From Phragmites australis (lineage: Eukaryota; Streptophyta; Magnoliopsida; Poales; Poaceae): a stretch of DNA of 64,000 bases. The position numbers and the translations under genes were made by a program. Every line of letters begins with the position of its first letter. Position 1 is the first letter of the stretch. Of the stretch, positions 24,568-34,691 are shown piece by piece. The stretch lies in NCBI RefSeq assembly GCF_958298935.1, contig NC_084921.1, forward strand, positions 35,173,501 through 35,237,500. Reading direction: 5' to 3'. Below the pieces are notes generated by a model that ran no database searches, was not told the origin of the DNA, and saw only the letters and a list, made by a program, of their open reading frames with translations.

Positions 24568-24785
24568 TAAGGATATATTTGACAGAGCTCTAGGTTCAAA
24601 AATTGTTAGATGGTATCTCCGGCTCTAAGAATTTGTGGATCTAGAGTTATATGTTTATTGAGGATGTTTAAGTGAGTAATCTTGTTTATATTTTAGACTA
24701 AAAATAGATGTTTAATTCATTTTATTTTAGCCAACATACAGATATAAGATGAAGCTGGGATCTGTAGCTCTGCCAAACAAGCCTT
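24568..24785. mobile_element. Small MITE, family with GTTTGG..AGAGCT ends (copy 2)
   Basis: The left end reads AAGGATATATTTGACAGAGCT and the right end read inward is AAGGCTTGTTTGGCAGAGCT. The AT-rich middle shares words with the element at 15106-15325. It is flanked by TAA-type bases on both sides, but orientation makes the duplication uncertain. Confidence 0.55.
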
Positions 24786-25896
24786 AACTGATAAATAGAA
24801 CTCGAGATCTACTATCTCTAAGCTTGGGTGGGGGGTTACAGACATAGCCTTAAAAGACCAAAAATCAAGCACAAACTTAATGGAGAAATAGGAGTGACAT
24901 CAAAAGAGGATGCTAGAAAGGACAACAATTGCTGGTGTGCGGAAGGTAAATGATAGCAACGATGCTCAACACCTAAGCCAAGGAAGGAATAGACTAGATC
25001 TACTAAGGAAGAGATCGACCAAATATAAAGGTGGAGGGGGAGGCTAAGGAGAGAGGAGATGGGGGTGGCGAAGGAGAGGAAGCCTTAGAGCTTCTTATAA
25101 ATAAGAGAGGAGCGTATGTGTATTTTTTATATACGTATCATATTTATTATATAATATATTCTTATCTCACTATGAAACTCTATTCACAATTTGTACCTAT
25201 TTTTATTTGTTTTCTTATAACACTGTTGATCCACGAAGAGCTACCTACAATTATTTGTCCATAACGAAGAATCGCCAACAGTTAAGTGGATCAACTCATA
25301 TAGGGTCACTTGACTCATCAGCAACACTGGTCGATTTACACTTGACGACTGTGCCTTTCATCGTTCGTGACAGTAGAAGTTTCTGATACGTCTCACGCTA
25401 CCAGGAAACAAGCAATAATGGTGCACGCACTAATTTTTTCTTTTAAAAATGCTACAAACAGAAGTTTCAATGGACCTGCAGAAAAATAAAACCTAATAAG
25501 AATCTGCCCGTAGTGTCTACTGTCTCGTACAGTAGGAGTAAAATTTTCTGTAGTTTTTCAGGATTCCACACTCCGAGATCTGCCCAGACAAGATCAGGAA
25601 ACAGAAATTGACAGAAGGAGCAGCCGCCCCCACGGGCCACGGTGCCTTTGTCCGCCCGTCTCAGAATCCTTCCCGAGGCCTTCGTGTCCCCGTACGCCCC
25701 GGGCTCGTGGCCGCCTCTCCACGTGTAACTGACCTCCCCCCAACCTTCCGATGCCACCCTCGTCGCACCTTAACCCCCCACCCACCTTCGCGTCTCCTTA
25801 CTCCCCTCTACGCGCGAGCCCACACCGCCCGCTAAGCGCGAAGCCGTCACTCTGACCGCGTCACTGCGCACGCCACTGAGCCACTCCCACCGACCA
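24786..25896. other. Region upstream of the GRAS gene
   Basis: AT-rich to about 25450, then increasingly GC-rich toward the GRAS start at 25897. No clear TATA box is seen in the last 150 bp, which is C-rich. No other gene is supported. Confidence 0.4.
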
Positions 25897-27306
25897 ATGG
25901 CCATGGGCGGCGCGTTCCCCTTCCAGTGGCCAATGGAGCCCGATGTCCCAGGGCTCGACGTCGGCCTGCCGCCTCTGCCCACCGTGGTCCCCGACGCCGG
26001 GGTGTCTTACTACGCGGCGGCGGAGGACATGCACGCGATGGCGCTCCCTGATTTCGCTTTCCCGAGCACCGCGGCCGACGCCGCGCTGGTGGCGATGCGG
26101 CGGGAGGAGGAGGAGGCCGTCGGCATCCGGCTGATCCACTTCCTCATGAGCTGCGCCGGCGCCGTCGAGGCGGGCGACCACGCGGCCGCGTCCGCGCACC
26201 TGGCCGATGCGCACGCCGCGCTCGCGGCCGTCTCGCCCGCCTCCGGCATCGGTCGCGTGGCCGTCCACTTCACCGCCGCGCTCTCCCGGCGGCTGTTCCC
26301 TTCGCCGCCATCGCCTCCGCCCACCGCCGACGCCGACCACGCTTTCCTCTACCACCACTTCTACGAGGCGTGCCCCTACCTCAAGTTCGCGCACTTCACG
26401 GCCAACCAGGCCATCCTCGAGGCCGTCCAAGGCTGCAGCCACGTCCATGTCATCGACTTCAGCCTCATGCAGGGCCTCCAGTGGCCCGCCCTGATCCAGG
26501 CGCTCGCCCTCCGCCCAGGAGGGCCGCCGTTCCTCCGCGTCACCGGCATTGGCCCGCCCTCCCCTCCCGGTCGCGACGGCCTCCGCGATGTGGGCCTCCG
26601 CCTCGCTGACCTCGCGCGCTCCGTCCGCGTCCGCTTCTCCTTCCGCGGGGTCGCCGCCAACCGCCTCGACGAGGTCCGCCCCTGGATGCTGCAGATCTCG
26701 CAGGGCGAGGTCGTTGCCGTCAACTCCGTTCTCCAGCTCCATCGCCTCCTCGCCGACCCGGACACAGCCGACCGGGCGCCCATCGACGCCGTCCTCGACT
26801 GCGTGGCCTCCGTGCGGCCCAGGGTGTTCACGGTTGTGGAGCAGGAGGCCGATCACAACAAGTCGGGCTTTCTGGACCGGTTCACGGAGTCGCTGTTCTA
26901 CTACTCGGCGGTGTTCGACTCCCTGGACGCGACGAGTGGGGGCGCGGGCGACGCGGTGGCCGAGGCGTACCTCAAGCGGGAGATCTGCGACATCGTGTGC
27001 GGCGAGGGAGCGGACCGCAGGGAGCGGCACGAGCCGCTGCGACGGTGGCGGGACAGGCTGGGGCGCGCGGGGCTGAGCGCCGTGCCGCTCGGAGCCAACG
27101 CGTTGCGGCAGGCGAGGATGCTGGTGGGCCTGTTCTCCGGCGAGGGCCACTGCGTGGAGGAGGCCGAGGGGTGCCTGACGCTCGGGTGGCATGGGCGGCC
27201 GCTCTTCTCGGCGTCCGCGTGGCGGGCGGAAGAGAACAATCAGAGTGGCAGCAACGTGGACGGTACCAGCGGCAGTGAGGAGAGCAATATCAGCTGCAGC
27301 AGCTAG
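25897..27306 (+). CDS. SLRL1: GRAS-family regulator, SLR1-like without DELLA domain
   Basis: Intact single-exon frame of 469 residues; single-exon structure is usual for this subfamily. The GRAS domain is complete: leucine-rich region I about 76-134, VHIID-type core VHVIDFSLMQGLQWP at 183-197, a second leucine-rich region with LHRLL at 281-285, the PFYRE-type region around FTVVEQEADHN and FLDRFTESLFYYS (311-337), an RVER-like block near 361-390, and the C-terminal SAW motif ending LGWHGRPLFSASAWR (429-443). The residues around VEQEADHN and the SAW ending match the DELLA subfamily. The N-terminal DELLA and TVHYNP gibberellin-receptor motifs are absent; only about 75 mostly acidic and hydrophobic residues precede the GRAS domain. 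This is the layout of rice SLENDER RICE-LIKE 1, which represses gibberellin responses but is not degraded through the DELLA motif. It should act in the nucleus. The paralogue assignment (1 rather than 2) rests on remembered synteny with YUC1 and is inference. Confidence 0.9.
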   Translation: MAMGGAFPFQWPMEPDVPGLDVGLPPLPTVVPDAGVSYYAAAEDMHAMALPDFAFPSTAADAALVAMRREEEEAVGIRLIHFLMSCAGAVEAGDHAAASAHLADAHAALAAVSPASGIGRVAVHFTAALSRRLFPSPPSPPPTADADHAFLYHHFYEACPYLKFAHFTANQAILEAVQGCSHVHVIDFSLMQGLQWPALIQALALRPGGPPFLRVTGIGPPSPPGRDGLRDVGLRLADLARSVRVRFSFRGVAANRLDEVRPWMLQISQGEVVAVNSVLQLHRLLADPDTADRAPIDAVLDCVASVRPRVFTVVEQEADHNKSGFLDRFTESLFYYSAVFDSLDATSGGAGDAVAEAYLKREICDIVCGEGADRRERHEPLRRWRDRLGRAGLSAVPLGANALRQARMLVGLFSGEGHCVEEAEGCLTLGWHGRPLFSASAWRAEENNQSGSNVDGTSGSEESNISCSS

Positions 27307-27489
27307 CTAGTGCCTAGTTGGAGTAGCAGCGGCGCTGCAAATTTGGTAAGAGTAGCGGGGTCGCGGGTGACAGACGCATGCTTCTGTAAAAATCGCGGTC
27401 CGGTGGTATGATCAAGGGCGTGGATCGATCGTAAATGGTAGTACGAGAAATCTTAAATGACATGAAACTTGTGAGCTTCATTGGCATCT

Positions 27490-27553
27490 CTCTCTTCAAC
27501 ATACTTCTATCAGCACCACCACTCTCTTCAACATACTTCTATCAGCACCACCA
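27490..27553. repeat. 32-bp tandem duplication downstream of the GRAS gene
   Basis: The unit TCTCTTCAACATACTTCTAT plus CAGCACCACCA is repeated directly with a period of 32 bp. It lies at the left edge of a retroposed segment, and part of it resembles that segment's right flank. Confidence 0.8.
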
Positions 27554-28614
27554 TCACCAAGCACGAGCTGGGAAGAGCTCTCTAGAAATGTCCGCTCCCC
27601 AACTACAGTACCAAGAGGCGACCCGTAAGGTGACTTTGAGAATCGGCGCCGGTGGGGGTGGGGACCGGGTGGATCAACATCCGGTGAAGCTTGTAGATTA
27701 GTTAGGAGTTGATAATTTGCTAGTAGGCTTGTACATTAGTTAGTAGTCATGTGGAGGAGCGACGAGTAGAAGGGTGCAGGGCGTTGCAAGCTAGGTGGGT
27801 GGCTACAGGGGTCGTGGTGGAGGCTGTCATGGCTGCTTCTGTGTCATCCTTACTTGGATCTTGTAGCCCCGAACTCGACGTGGAGCAGACGCTTAGCTTC
27901 TTTTCCACCGTGTCCTCATGGCCTTCCGCTATTGTAACTGTCGCGAGTGCTATCGAGGCTACTGCTGCTGGGCCATGGCCCGCGTTCTACTCAAGTGTGG
28001 TTTTCATTGTTGTTTCTAGTTGCTTGGAGAAGCTAGGGTTGGGTTTCCCCATGCCGATTCCATTGGTTGTGGGCGTTTTGTTTTCTCCGAGCGAGCTTCG
28101 CGGAGGCTTTGGTGATGACATCGCTATCGGCATCGATGGTTCTATCGTTGTTGCTCGGGAGAGGTTAGAGTTGCCCCACCTGGTCGCGTCTGGGTGGGAG
28201 CCTTTTTGGGTTGCTTCATCGTTGATCGACTCGGGGCTGCATGCGATGCTTCAGGTGTCTAATCCCTTATTTTTCGGTGATGATACGACTGACAGTCGTA
28301 AAGTAGTGTCTGTACGTTCAACATTTCAAGAGCATGTCAATGAGTTCGATGTGCTAATAGTTGGTGCATCAAAAAACTGCAAAGCTTCTTCATCGAGGAG
28401 GGCATCGGCTTTAAGCTGCATGCTCGGCGTGTTCTCATGCTAGTGGCGGCGGTCCATCGAGTGGCCGCTCTGTTTGTCGGCAAAGAAGGTGACCATGAGA
28501 ACCTTGCAAGGACCATGTTGTAATTGTTATATTCCTCAAGGGAATCTTTGTAAGGAATGCGTTGTAATCCTTTGTATACATGCATGAAATACAACCCGAT
28601 TTCTCAAAAAAAAT
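27547..28614 (+). mobile_element. Retroposed segment with poly-A-like tail (LINE-like or retro-copy)
   Basis: The segment ends in a short A run (28606-28613). The flank after the tail (ACATACTCTATCAGCA) resembles the flank before it (ACATACTTCTATCAGCA near 27531-27546), suggesting a target duplication. The last 60 bp (from TAAGGAATGCG at 28551) recur as a separate insertion at 28644-28713. This shows that the 3' end belongs to a mobile family. An open frame of about 205 residues from an ATG at 27829 to 28443 has no domain I can identify, so I do not call it a gene. Confidence 0.5.
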
Positions 28615-28643
28615 ACATACTCTATCAGCATATTGTGTATTTG

Positions 28644-28713
28644 TAAGGAATGCGCTGTAATCCTTTGTATACATGCATGAAATACAACTCGGTTTCTAAA
28701 AAGAAAAAAAAAA
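28644..28713 (+). mobile_element. 5'-truncated retroposed tail with 26-bp target duplication
   Basis: Seventy bases from TAAGGAATGCGCTGTAATCC to an A-rich tail nearly repeat the end of the preceding segment. The insertion is flanked by 26-bp direct repeats at 28618-28643 and 28714-28739 that match at 23 positions. Severe 5' truncation, an A tail and a long target duplication are the signature of LINE-driven insertion. Confidence 0.7.
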
Positions 28714-29631
28714 TACCCTATCAGTATATGGTGTATTTGGATAAATGCCATTGCAATTGTTAAAAAAAATTAAAATAGGGAATGGCTAGTTAACATTCAA
28801 CAAAATTTCATTTGCCAAAATCATTCAGATTTGGGACCGTATTATGGAGATTTGACGGTACATCTCCCAGGCCCTTTGCTACTTCAGCTATTCTCAGATT
28901 CGACCAGAAACACATACGGTGTGATTGGTTGCCCGTATGGGTTTTGCCTGCATATATAAGCAGGCTAAGAGGAAGTAGGTTGAGCAAAGTTGTATTTGTT
29001 AAAAAGAAGAGTGTTTGGTTCTGTTGGGGGAATGGTACCGCATAGGCCCCCGTTCGTCGACTTCAGCCACAGTGGTCAATTCTAAAACCAAAGTAGCGAG
29101 GCTAACGTCAAGGCAGAGATGTTTCCCTTTATGCCATGCAGGAGTTAGGCACAAGAAGGTGTAACAAAGCCCAAAAGATGAAGTTCAGAGGTGAGGCCCG
29201 AAGGACGAAGGGTATAACAAAGCCCTAAGACCGAAGGGATGCGGCACGAGGACCTTCGGTGATATAGCGAAGGTTCACCTAAAAAGGAGCTCGCGAGTTA
29301 ATTAAAACCCGACTAGGAAATGGTCAAGGGAGATTGCCAGTAGCCCCAGCGAAGGGTTCAATGTAGGTCCCTCTGGGACATGTGTCAGGATTTGGTTGCG
29401 TATGGCATCATAGGTAGGCAATGACTATAATACCCTAGAAATATTCTAAGATATTCCCTAGTGTTAGAAGGAATATTCATGTGGATAAGGGGTATAAATG
29501 CAATGACGACAAGAGTGATTGATGTATGCCTATAAATACCCTACTCACCTAATGTAATACAAGAGAGGAACAATTATTACACTTATAGTAACGAGGATTG
29601 TTCACTGTGTTGCGATCACGTCACCAACATT

Positions 29632-29642
29632 TGGCGCCGTTC
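29632..29642 (+). other. Gypsy primer-binding site
   Basis: TGGCGCCGTTC directly after the 5' LTR end matches the start of the primer-binding site used by many plant Gypsy elements (tRNA-Asp type). Confidence 0.7.
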
Positions 29643-30209
29643 ATGGTGAGCGAACCCATGACCACGTGGTGATCTCATACCATCAAGGACTCAAAAAGAA
29701 AAGGCACAAGGATCTATAGATAACGAGGGAGGCTCGAAGGTTCCATCGCAGCAAGGAGCTATGGCGACTGATGGGGCCGAGGCTTTGGTCGAGGCCCCTA
29801 GGGTCCAGATACCTGGAGTCAGCATGGTTGTCGAAGGTGGAACTGGGGGGTCCAGGGCAATCACTCCGGGCATTGAAGAGGGTCGGACGACTACTTAGGA
29901 CATCCCGAAGCATCACCAAGTTCCCCTGCACACCTTAGGGGACCATGGAGCAGGAGCTCATGAAGGTAGCGACGTGTTGTACATGAACCAGGTGGAGGGG
30001 GCCAACATGCAAATCCAAGAGCCTTGTGAGGAACTCAGACCCGTTCGTCAGTCCATCTCCTCCCAGCAGGGGCATCCGGGGAACTTAGCAACAGCAGGGA
30101 CTTGGAGCTAACTTATCACCGAGGGTCGGACGAACCCCATTGGCTGCGGGCGGTAGATCAAGCTTCTCTATTGTCTGTGGACTTGCAAATGTGGTCGTGG
30201 CCCTAGGGG

Positions 30210-30757
30210 TTCAAAATGCCTCAGCTGCACCTATACAATGGTGAAACTGACCTGAAGGAGTTTGTTATGAACTTCAAGGTCGAGATAGAGTACACGTGGG
30301 AAGATGAGGCCACCATGGCTAAGGCCTTCGCCCTGCCCATTAAGGGAATCACCCCTCGTGGTACACCTCTCTCCTAGCGAGAATGATATTCTCCTGGGAG
30401 CAGCTTCAGGAGGCACTATTCTTGCACTTCTAAGGCAATTATGTGCCCCTGGTCACTGTAGGAGATTTGTTTACAGTAAAACAAAAGGAGGGTGAGAACT
30501 TGAAGGAGTTAACTCGGTGTTTCGTGCGAGTGAAATGTTAGGTGAAGGGCCTCAATGACGATGGCATGGCCTCCGACTAGGGACCCTGGCCTCACGCCTA
30601 GCGCGAAAGCCGGTCAGGGACGTGGATGAGTTGTTCACTAAGATAGAAGAGTATTCAAGGGCTGAGGAGGATGAGCTTCGGAGGCACACCGACAGGCTGG
30701 CCTTCGAGACTCGAAGCTAAATGAAAGGCAAGGAGAAATCATCTCAAGGAATGGAGA
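30210..30757 (+). pseudogene. Decayed Gypsy gag (retrotransposon gag domain)
   Basis: Across two or three frames the translation shows LHLYNGETDLKEFVMNF, a W...SLLA block, ILLGAA/SWEQLQEAL-like sequence, and DLFTVKQKEGENLKEL. This order is typical of the retrotransposon gag (capsid) domain of plant Gypsy elements. Several stop codons and frame changes interrupt it. No protease or reverse transcriptase follows. Confidence 0.7.
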
Positions 30758-31013
30758 AGGAACGAAGCCCAAAGGCGTGGCATGACGAGGCCCAAAGGAC
30801 GAAGGGTAAAATGAAGTTCTGAGGCCGAAGGGAGGTAGCACGAGGACCTTCGATGACAGTGCAAAGAGTCACCTAAAAATGAGCTCGCGGGTTAGTTAGA
30901 ACCCAACTAGGAAATGGCTAGAGGGAGATCTCCCATAGCCCTAGCGCAGGGTTCAATGCGGGACCCTCTGGGATGTGTGTTGGGATTTAGTTGCATAGGG
31001 CATCATAGGTAGG

Positions 31014-31276
31014 TGTCACGTCCCAAATCCGCAATCACATGATTAAGCCTAATCATGTATCATTAGCAGTGTGTCTAAATTTGTGCAATTTATTTTGGCA
31101 CACTAGAGCACTTCGTTTCGAGTCAATCAGATGAGAGAAAGAAATTCAGGAGAGAAAGGAATAGAATTCGCATTGGAAATATCTTCCTTCTCTTGCATGT
31201 GGGACCCACTTGAGTGGTCAACCACTCCATTTCCCTCTCCCCTATGTGCACCAAACCACTCCTTCACTCCCACCAT

Positions 31277-31310
<34 letters not shown>

Positions 31311-34164
31311 CCTCCTATTTCCAACCGGCCAAGGAGAAGAGTAGCCCCCTCCCTCTCAAGCCCTCTCTCTTTCTCCCTCGATTCCTCCCTCTAGAAGCCG
31401 AGTTGAGGTACACATGTGGTATTCACGCGATCACTAGCCCCTAAGCTCCTCATCCATCCGATTCGTTTGCATTTTCCCGGAAGATTTGAGCTGTTCTTGA
31501 TGTTCTTACTTGAAGCACGAGGAATTGTGGTTGGACTCCTCTTCTAGGATAATTTCTTCATTTCCTTCATCACCCGGTGGTCACCAACCTCTACAAGCAC
31601 CGTGGGTAAGTTCTTTAGGCTTCTCTCGGTAAGAATGCGTGAATTGGTGGATCGATTTTGAGTTTGGACCTAAGTTTGCAGAATTCTTGAGTTCTTAAGC
31701 TTTGGAGCAAAATGAGAGGATTTGGATGAGATTTGTGTTAGGAATCGTGTTGGTAGGTTGGTGAGTGAGTTCTATACTCTGTGAACTATCTCAAACATGT
31801 TTCCTTTTGGTTTGGAGAGGCTTGTAAATCAAATCGGTCGAGTTTTCTGCCTCGAAGCAACCTCTCTGGATAACCCAAATAGTCCGGGTACTGCCCGGAT
31901 GTTTCGGGTAGACCTAGAATATTCCGATGAATTGTGCTAAAAAATCATTACGGTTTAGGGTGCAATTTGAGTCTAGAACCTTTTGTGTAGTGTATATCCA
32001 TGTTTAGGTGTAATGGATTTAACATGCAAATAAAAATCGATCGAGGAAGATCATCGAGAAGTGTAAGTCTGTCTAACCCAGATAGTCCGAATTAAACCTG
32101 GAGGGTCCAGGTTAATTCAATTTAGATTTAGCAAAGAACCCTCGCTCAGAGCCTAGCCCGAACATTTCGGCCTAACCTGGAGGTTTCGGACTCAATTTGG
32201 ACCTTTCGAGTTAATTCAAAAATGGCTAATCAAGAACCCCCGTCCGAAGTACAACCCGAAGGCTCCAAAACCTGGATGTTCTGAGTTCGACCTGGAGTCT
32301 ACAGTCTCCTGTTAGCTTTCCGAAGTCGTTTAGATCGCAAGGTTTACTATTATTTCGCATATCTTTCACTTTTAGCTTATTGTTATGCATATAGTAGCAT
32401 ACATTGTTGCATTCCATTCATACTCATCATTACACATGTTCTTCTTTAGTGAATGAGGATCCAGAGCGTGACATGGGTATAGTTGAAGGTGACACCGAGC
32501 CACTCGGGTTCTGTGAATTCTATGTGGGTAATATCAGATAGCCACCTGAGCAGCAAGGCAAGCACCTAAGCATACCCCATATTAATTTGGATCATATGTA
32601 TCTAATGTGATAAAATATGCTTTATGTACGTTATGTATGTTGTTGAGTCGATGTCAGGTCTTGTATGGGTAGAACTTATGTCAATGCATTACACCCCGTC
32701 TTGAGTTATTGGTGATCCATCTCGTTGTAACTGGTGTTTAACTTGATGATGGTCTAATTTAAAAGTTAACTAAAATACTTAGCTGTGCATAAATTTTTCA
32801 GTAGAAGTTGAGCGGTGGTTCAATCCCTGTCCGCAAGCTATAGGCTTTAATTACCGTCACATTGAAAACAATGTTGGGTTGATGGTGTTAGTTAGATGAG
32901 TAGTGAGGATGGGGCGAGATGTGAGCGGTGTTAGGGATATTTCTCTTGCCCCGATGTGGATTTTCTTGGGGAGGTCGGGAGAGGAACCTGGACACCGTAA
33001 CCGCTTGCATCACTTAAGCACCAATCGTTGTTGCAGTTGGCTTTAACATTTACCATACTTACTACATGTTAATCTAATGGTAAGATAAGCCGAATATCTC
33101 TGTAGATGTGATCATTTGAGCTTGCACATCGACGATGTGAGCGGACGAGCTTGTAAGAGACACTTGAGGTTGCTCCGGGAGTTAATTTAAGTGGGCTCCG
33201 TACTGAGCAATGCCTGATTCAAATGGTTAGGACTTATTGGGAAAGGTTGGCACGAGTACCCCTTAGGTGGACCTGTGTGGTCACTCTAGCCGTATGGTCC
33301 TTGGGTCTTACGGGTAAAGTTGTACCCCTGCAAGGTGTAAAAATATTTTGGAATTCCGTGCTCTTGGTCATGAGCATGATTTTGTTCATTTGCAGAAGTC
33401 GTTGAGTTACGAGCTTGGTTTGAGGTGGTTGACGAGTTGAGATGGTTCTTTACATATATTATTACTATAATTCCTTATATATATATATGTTCAATTGATA
33501 GTTATAGATTAGATAGTTGTGTGGTTAAGTCTAGGTGCTTACACATATTTTTTGTCAAATTTTACTCTTGTATATAAATTTACTTAACCATGTGGTCATA
33601 TTCTTACTAACATCCCAATTCATAATTCTTAGAGTCGGATTATCTATAAGTACCTACTATAAATTAAGTCTTGTGAATAACTTCGTACTCACGCTGCTCT
33701 TTCAGGTGCTACCGCGCGAGGAGGAGCTGTTATTTCGCTACTTCATGCCCACCGAGGGTGGTGGCGGTCATGAGTAGGCAACTAATTGAATGTCGTGCTT
33801 TTGTGATGTAGCTGTAGCCTAATGGCATATAGCTCTATCCTCCTTTTGTTGTTTATAGTTTTAGCTTCTACTACATAGTTCTCTTTTGTTTAGGAGTTGA
33901 TTAGTTTTAGTCTCCTCGTAACTCTCTTTTGCTATAAATTGTAAAAAATTACGGATGCTTAAAAACTTGTAATATAATTAAATTACTCACTCTTTGTTAA
34001 GTTTTGTTATGATGTAATATGTTGGAAAGACATGTGTTCCGATTTTGAGCACAAAACAAGTATCAAAACTACCAAAGCGGTATTTTGATTAATCATTGAA
34101 GTTGTGATTAAGTAAATGATCGATTTAATGATTGATTAGAATACTATTTGGACGGTTTCTTATA
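31014..34164 (+). mobile_element. Solo-LTR-like element, copy 2 of a 3.1 kb family (best preserved)
   Basis: It starts TGTCACGTCCCAAAT and ends GGTTTCTTATA; the other copies end CCTTACA, so the original termini were TG...CA. A perfect 5-bp target duplication GTAGG flanks it (31009-31013 and 34165-34169). Removing it restores the host Gypsy LTR (CATCATAGGTAGG then YAATG). It contains a (CT)n tract at 31278-31307. It also has exon-like blocks: 32455-32560, and 33712-33776, which ends in a short conserved tail with FRYF and GGGGHE before a stop. It is unusually long for an LTR. No primer-binding site or pol is inside. Confidence 0.85.
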
Positions 34165-34691
34165 GTAGGTAATGGCCATAATATCTAAGGAATATTCTAG
34201 GATATTTTCTAGTGTTAGAAGGAATATTCCTGTGAATAAGAGGTACAAATATAATGACGATGGGAGTGGTTGAGTTGTGCCTATAAATATCACCATTCAC
34301 CTAATGTAATAACTAGAGATGAACAATTATTATGCTTATAATTATGAGTACTATTTACTATGTTACGATCACGATCCCAGTAGGTTGGTTGTATCTGTCT
34401 GGACAAGTTGATATAGGATTATATTTGATTGATCGAATCTGATGACGCATAAGTAGATGCAAGAGTTGAGAGTGTGATTGGTTGTTAGTATGAAGACGAT
34501 TTTGTGACAATGACAAGTGGGTTTGACTGCATGAGCGGATGTAGGAGCCTGCATCCATCAGGTCAGGCTGCGAGCGTACATTTGCATCAACTAGGCTAGC
34601 TGGAATAGTATATACGGACAACCAAACATGCTTCTATCTGAGATTATATATATTCGTGAGACCAGGTTGCTGGGCAACCAATCAGACCCAT

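Larger units (their letters stand above)
28981..34379 (+). mobile_element. Ty3/Gypsy retrotransposon, internally deleted, with interrupted 3' LTR
   Basis: The 5' LTR is about 28981-29629, ending ...CACCAACA. A primer-binding site follows at 29632, then a decayed gag. The 3' LTR is split: 30758-31008 continues at 34170-34379 after a solo LTR. LTR blocks align well, for example ACGAGGACCTTCGRTGA, GGAATATTC...GTGAATAAG and TGCCTATAAATA. GTAGG precedes the left end (28975-28979) and follows the right end (34380-34384), a candidate target duplication. gag runs directly into LTR sequence near 30758. All of pol and the start of the 3' LTR are deleted, so the element is non-autonomous. Confidence 0.7.
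28918..34691. mobile_element. MITE split by a Gypsy insertion (outer level of a nest)
   Basis: The left end reads GGTGTGATTGGTTGCCCGT and the right end read inward is GGGTCTGATTGGTTGCCCAG, a near match consistent with PIF/Harbinger-type MITE termini. The element proper is about 28918-28980 plus 34380-34691. The 5.4 kb between them is a Gypsy element. No coding capacity. The link between the two arms is inferred from the inverted ends and continuity of the flanking GTAGGT. Confidence 0.5.

Noticed and set aside
25861..27192. 443-codon minus-strand open frame opposite the GRAS gene
   Set aside because: It is a GC-driven shadow of the GRAS coding sequence; the translation is low-complexity and lacks domains.
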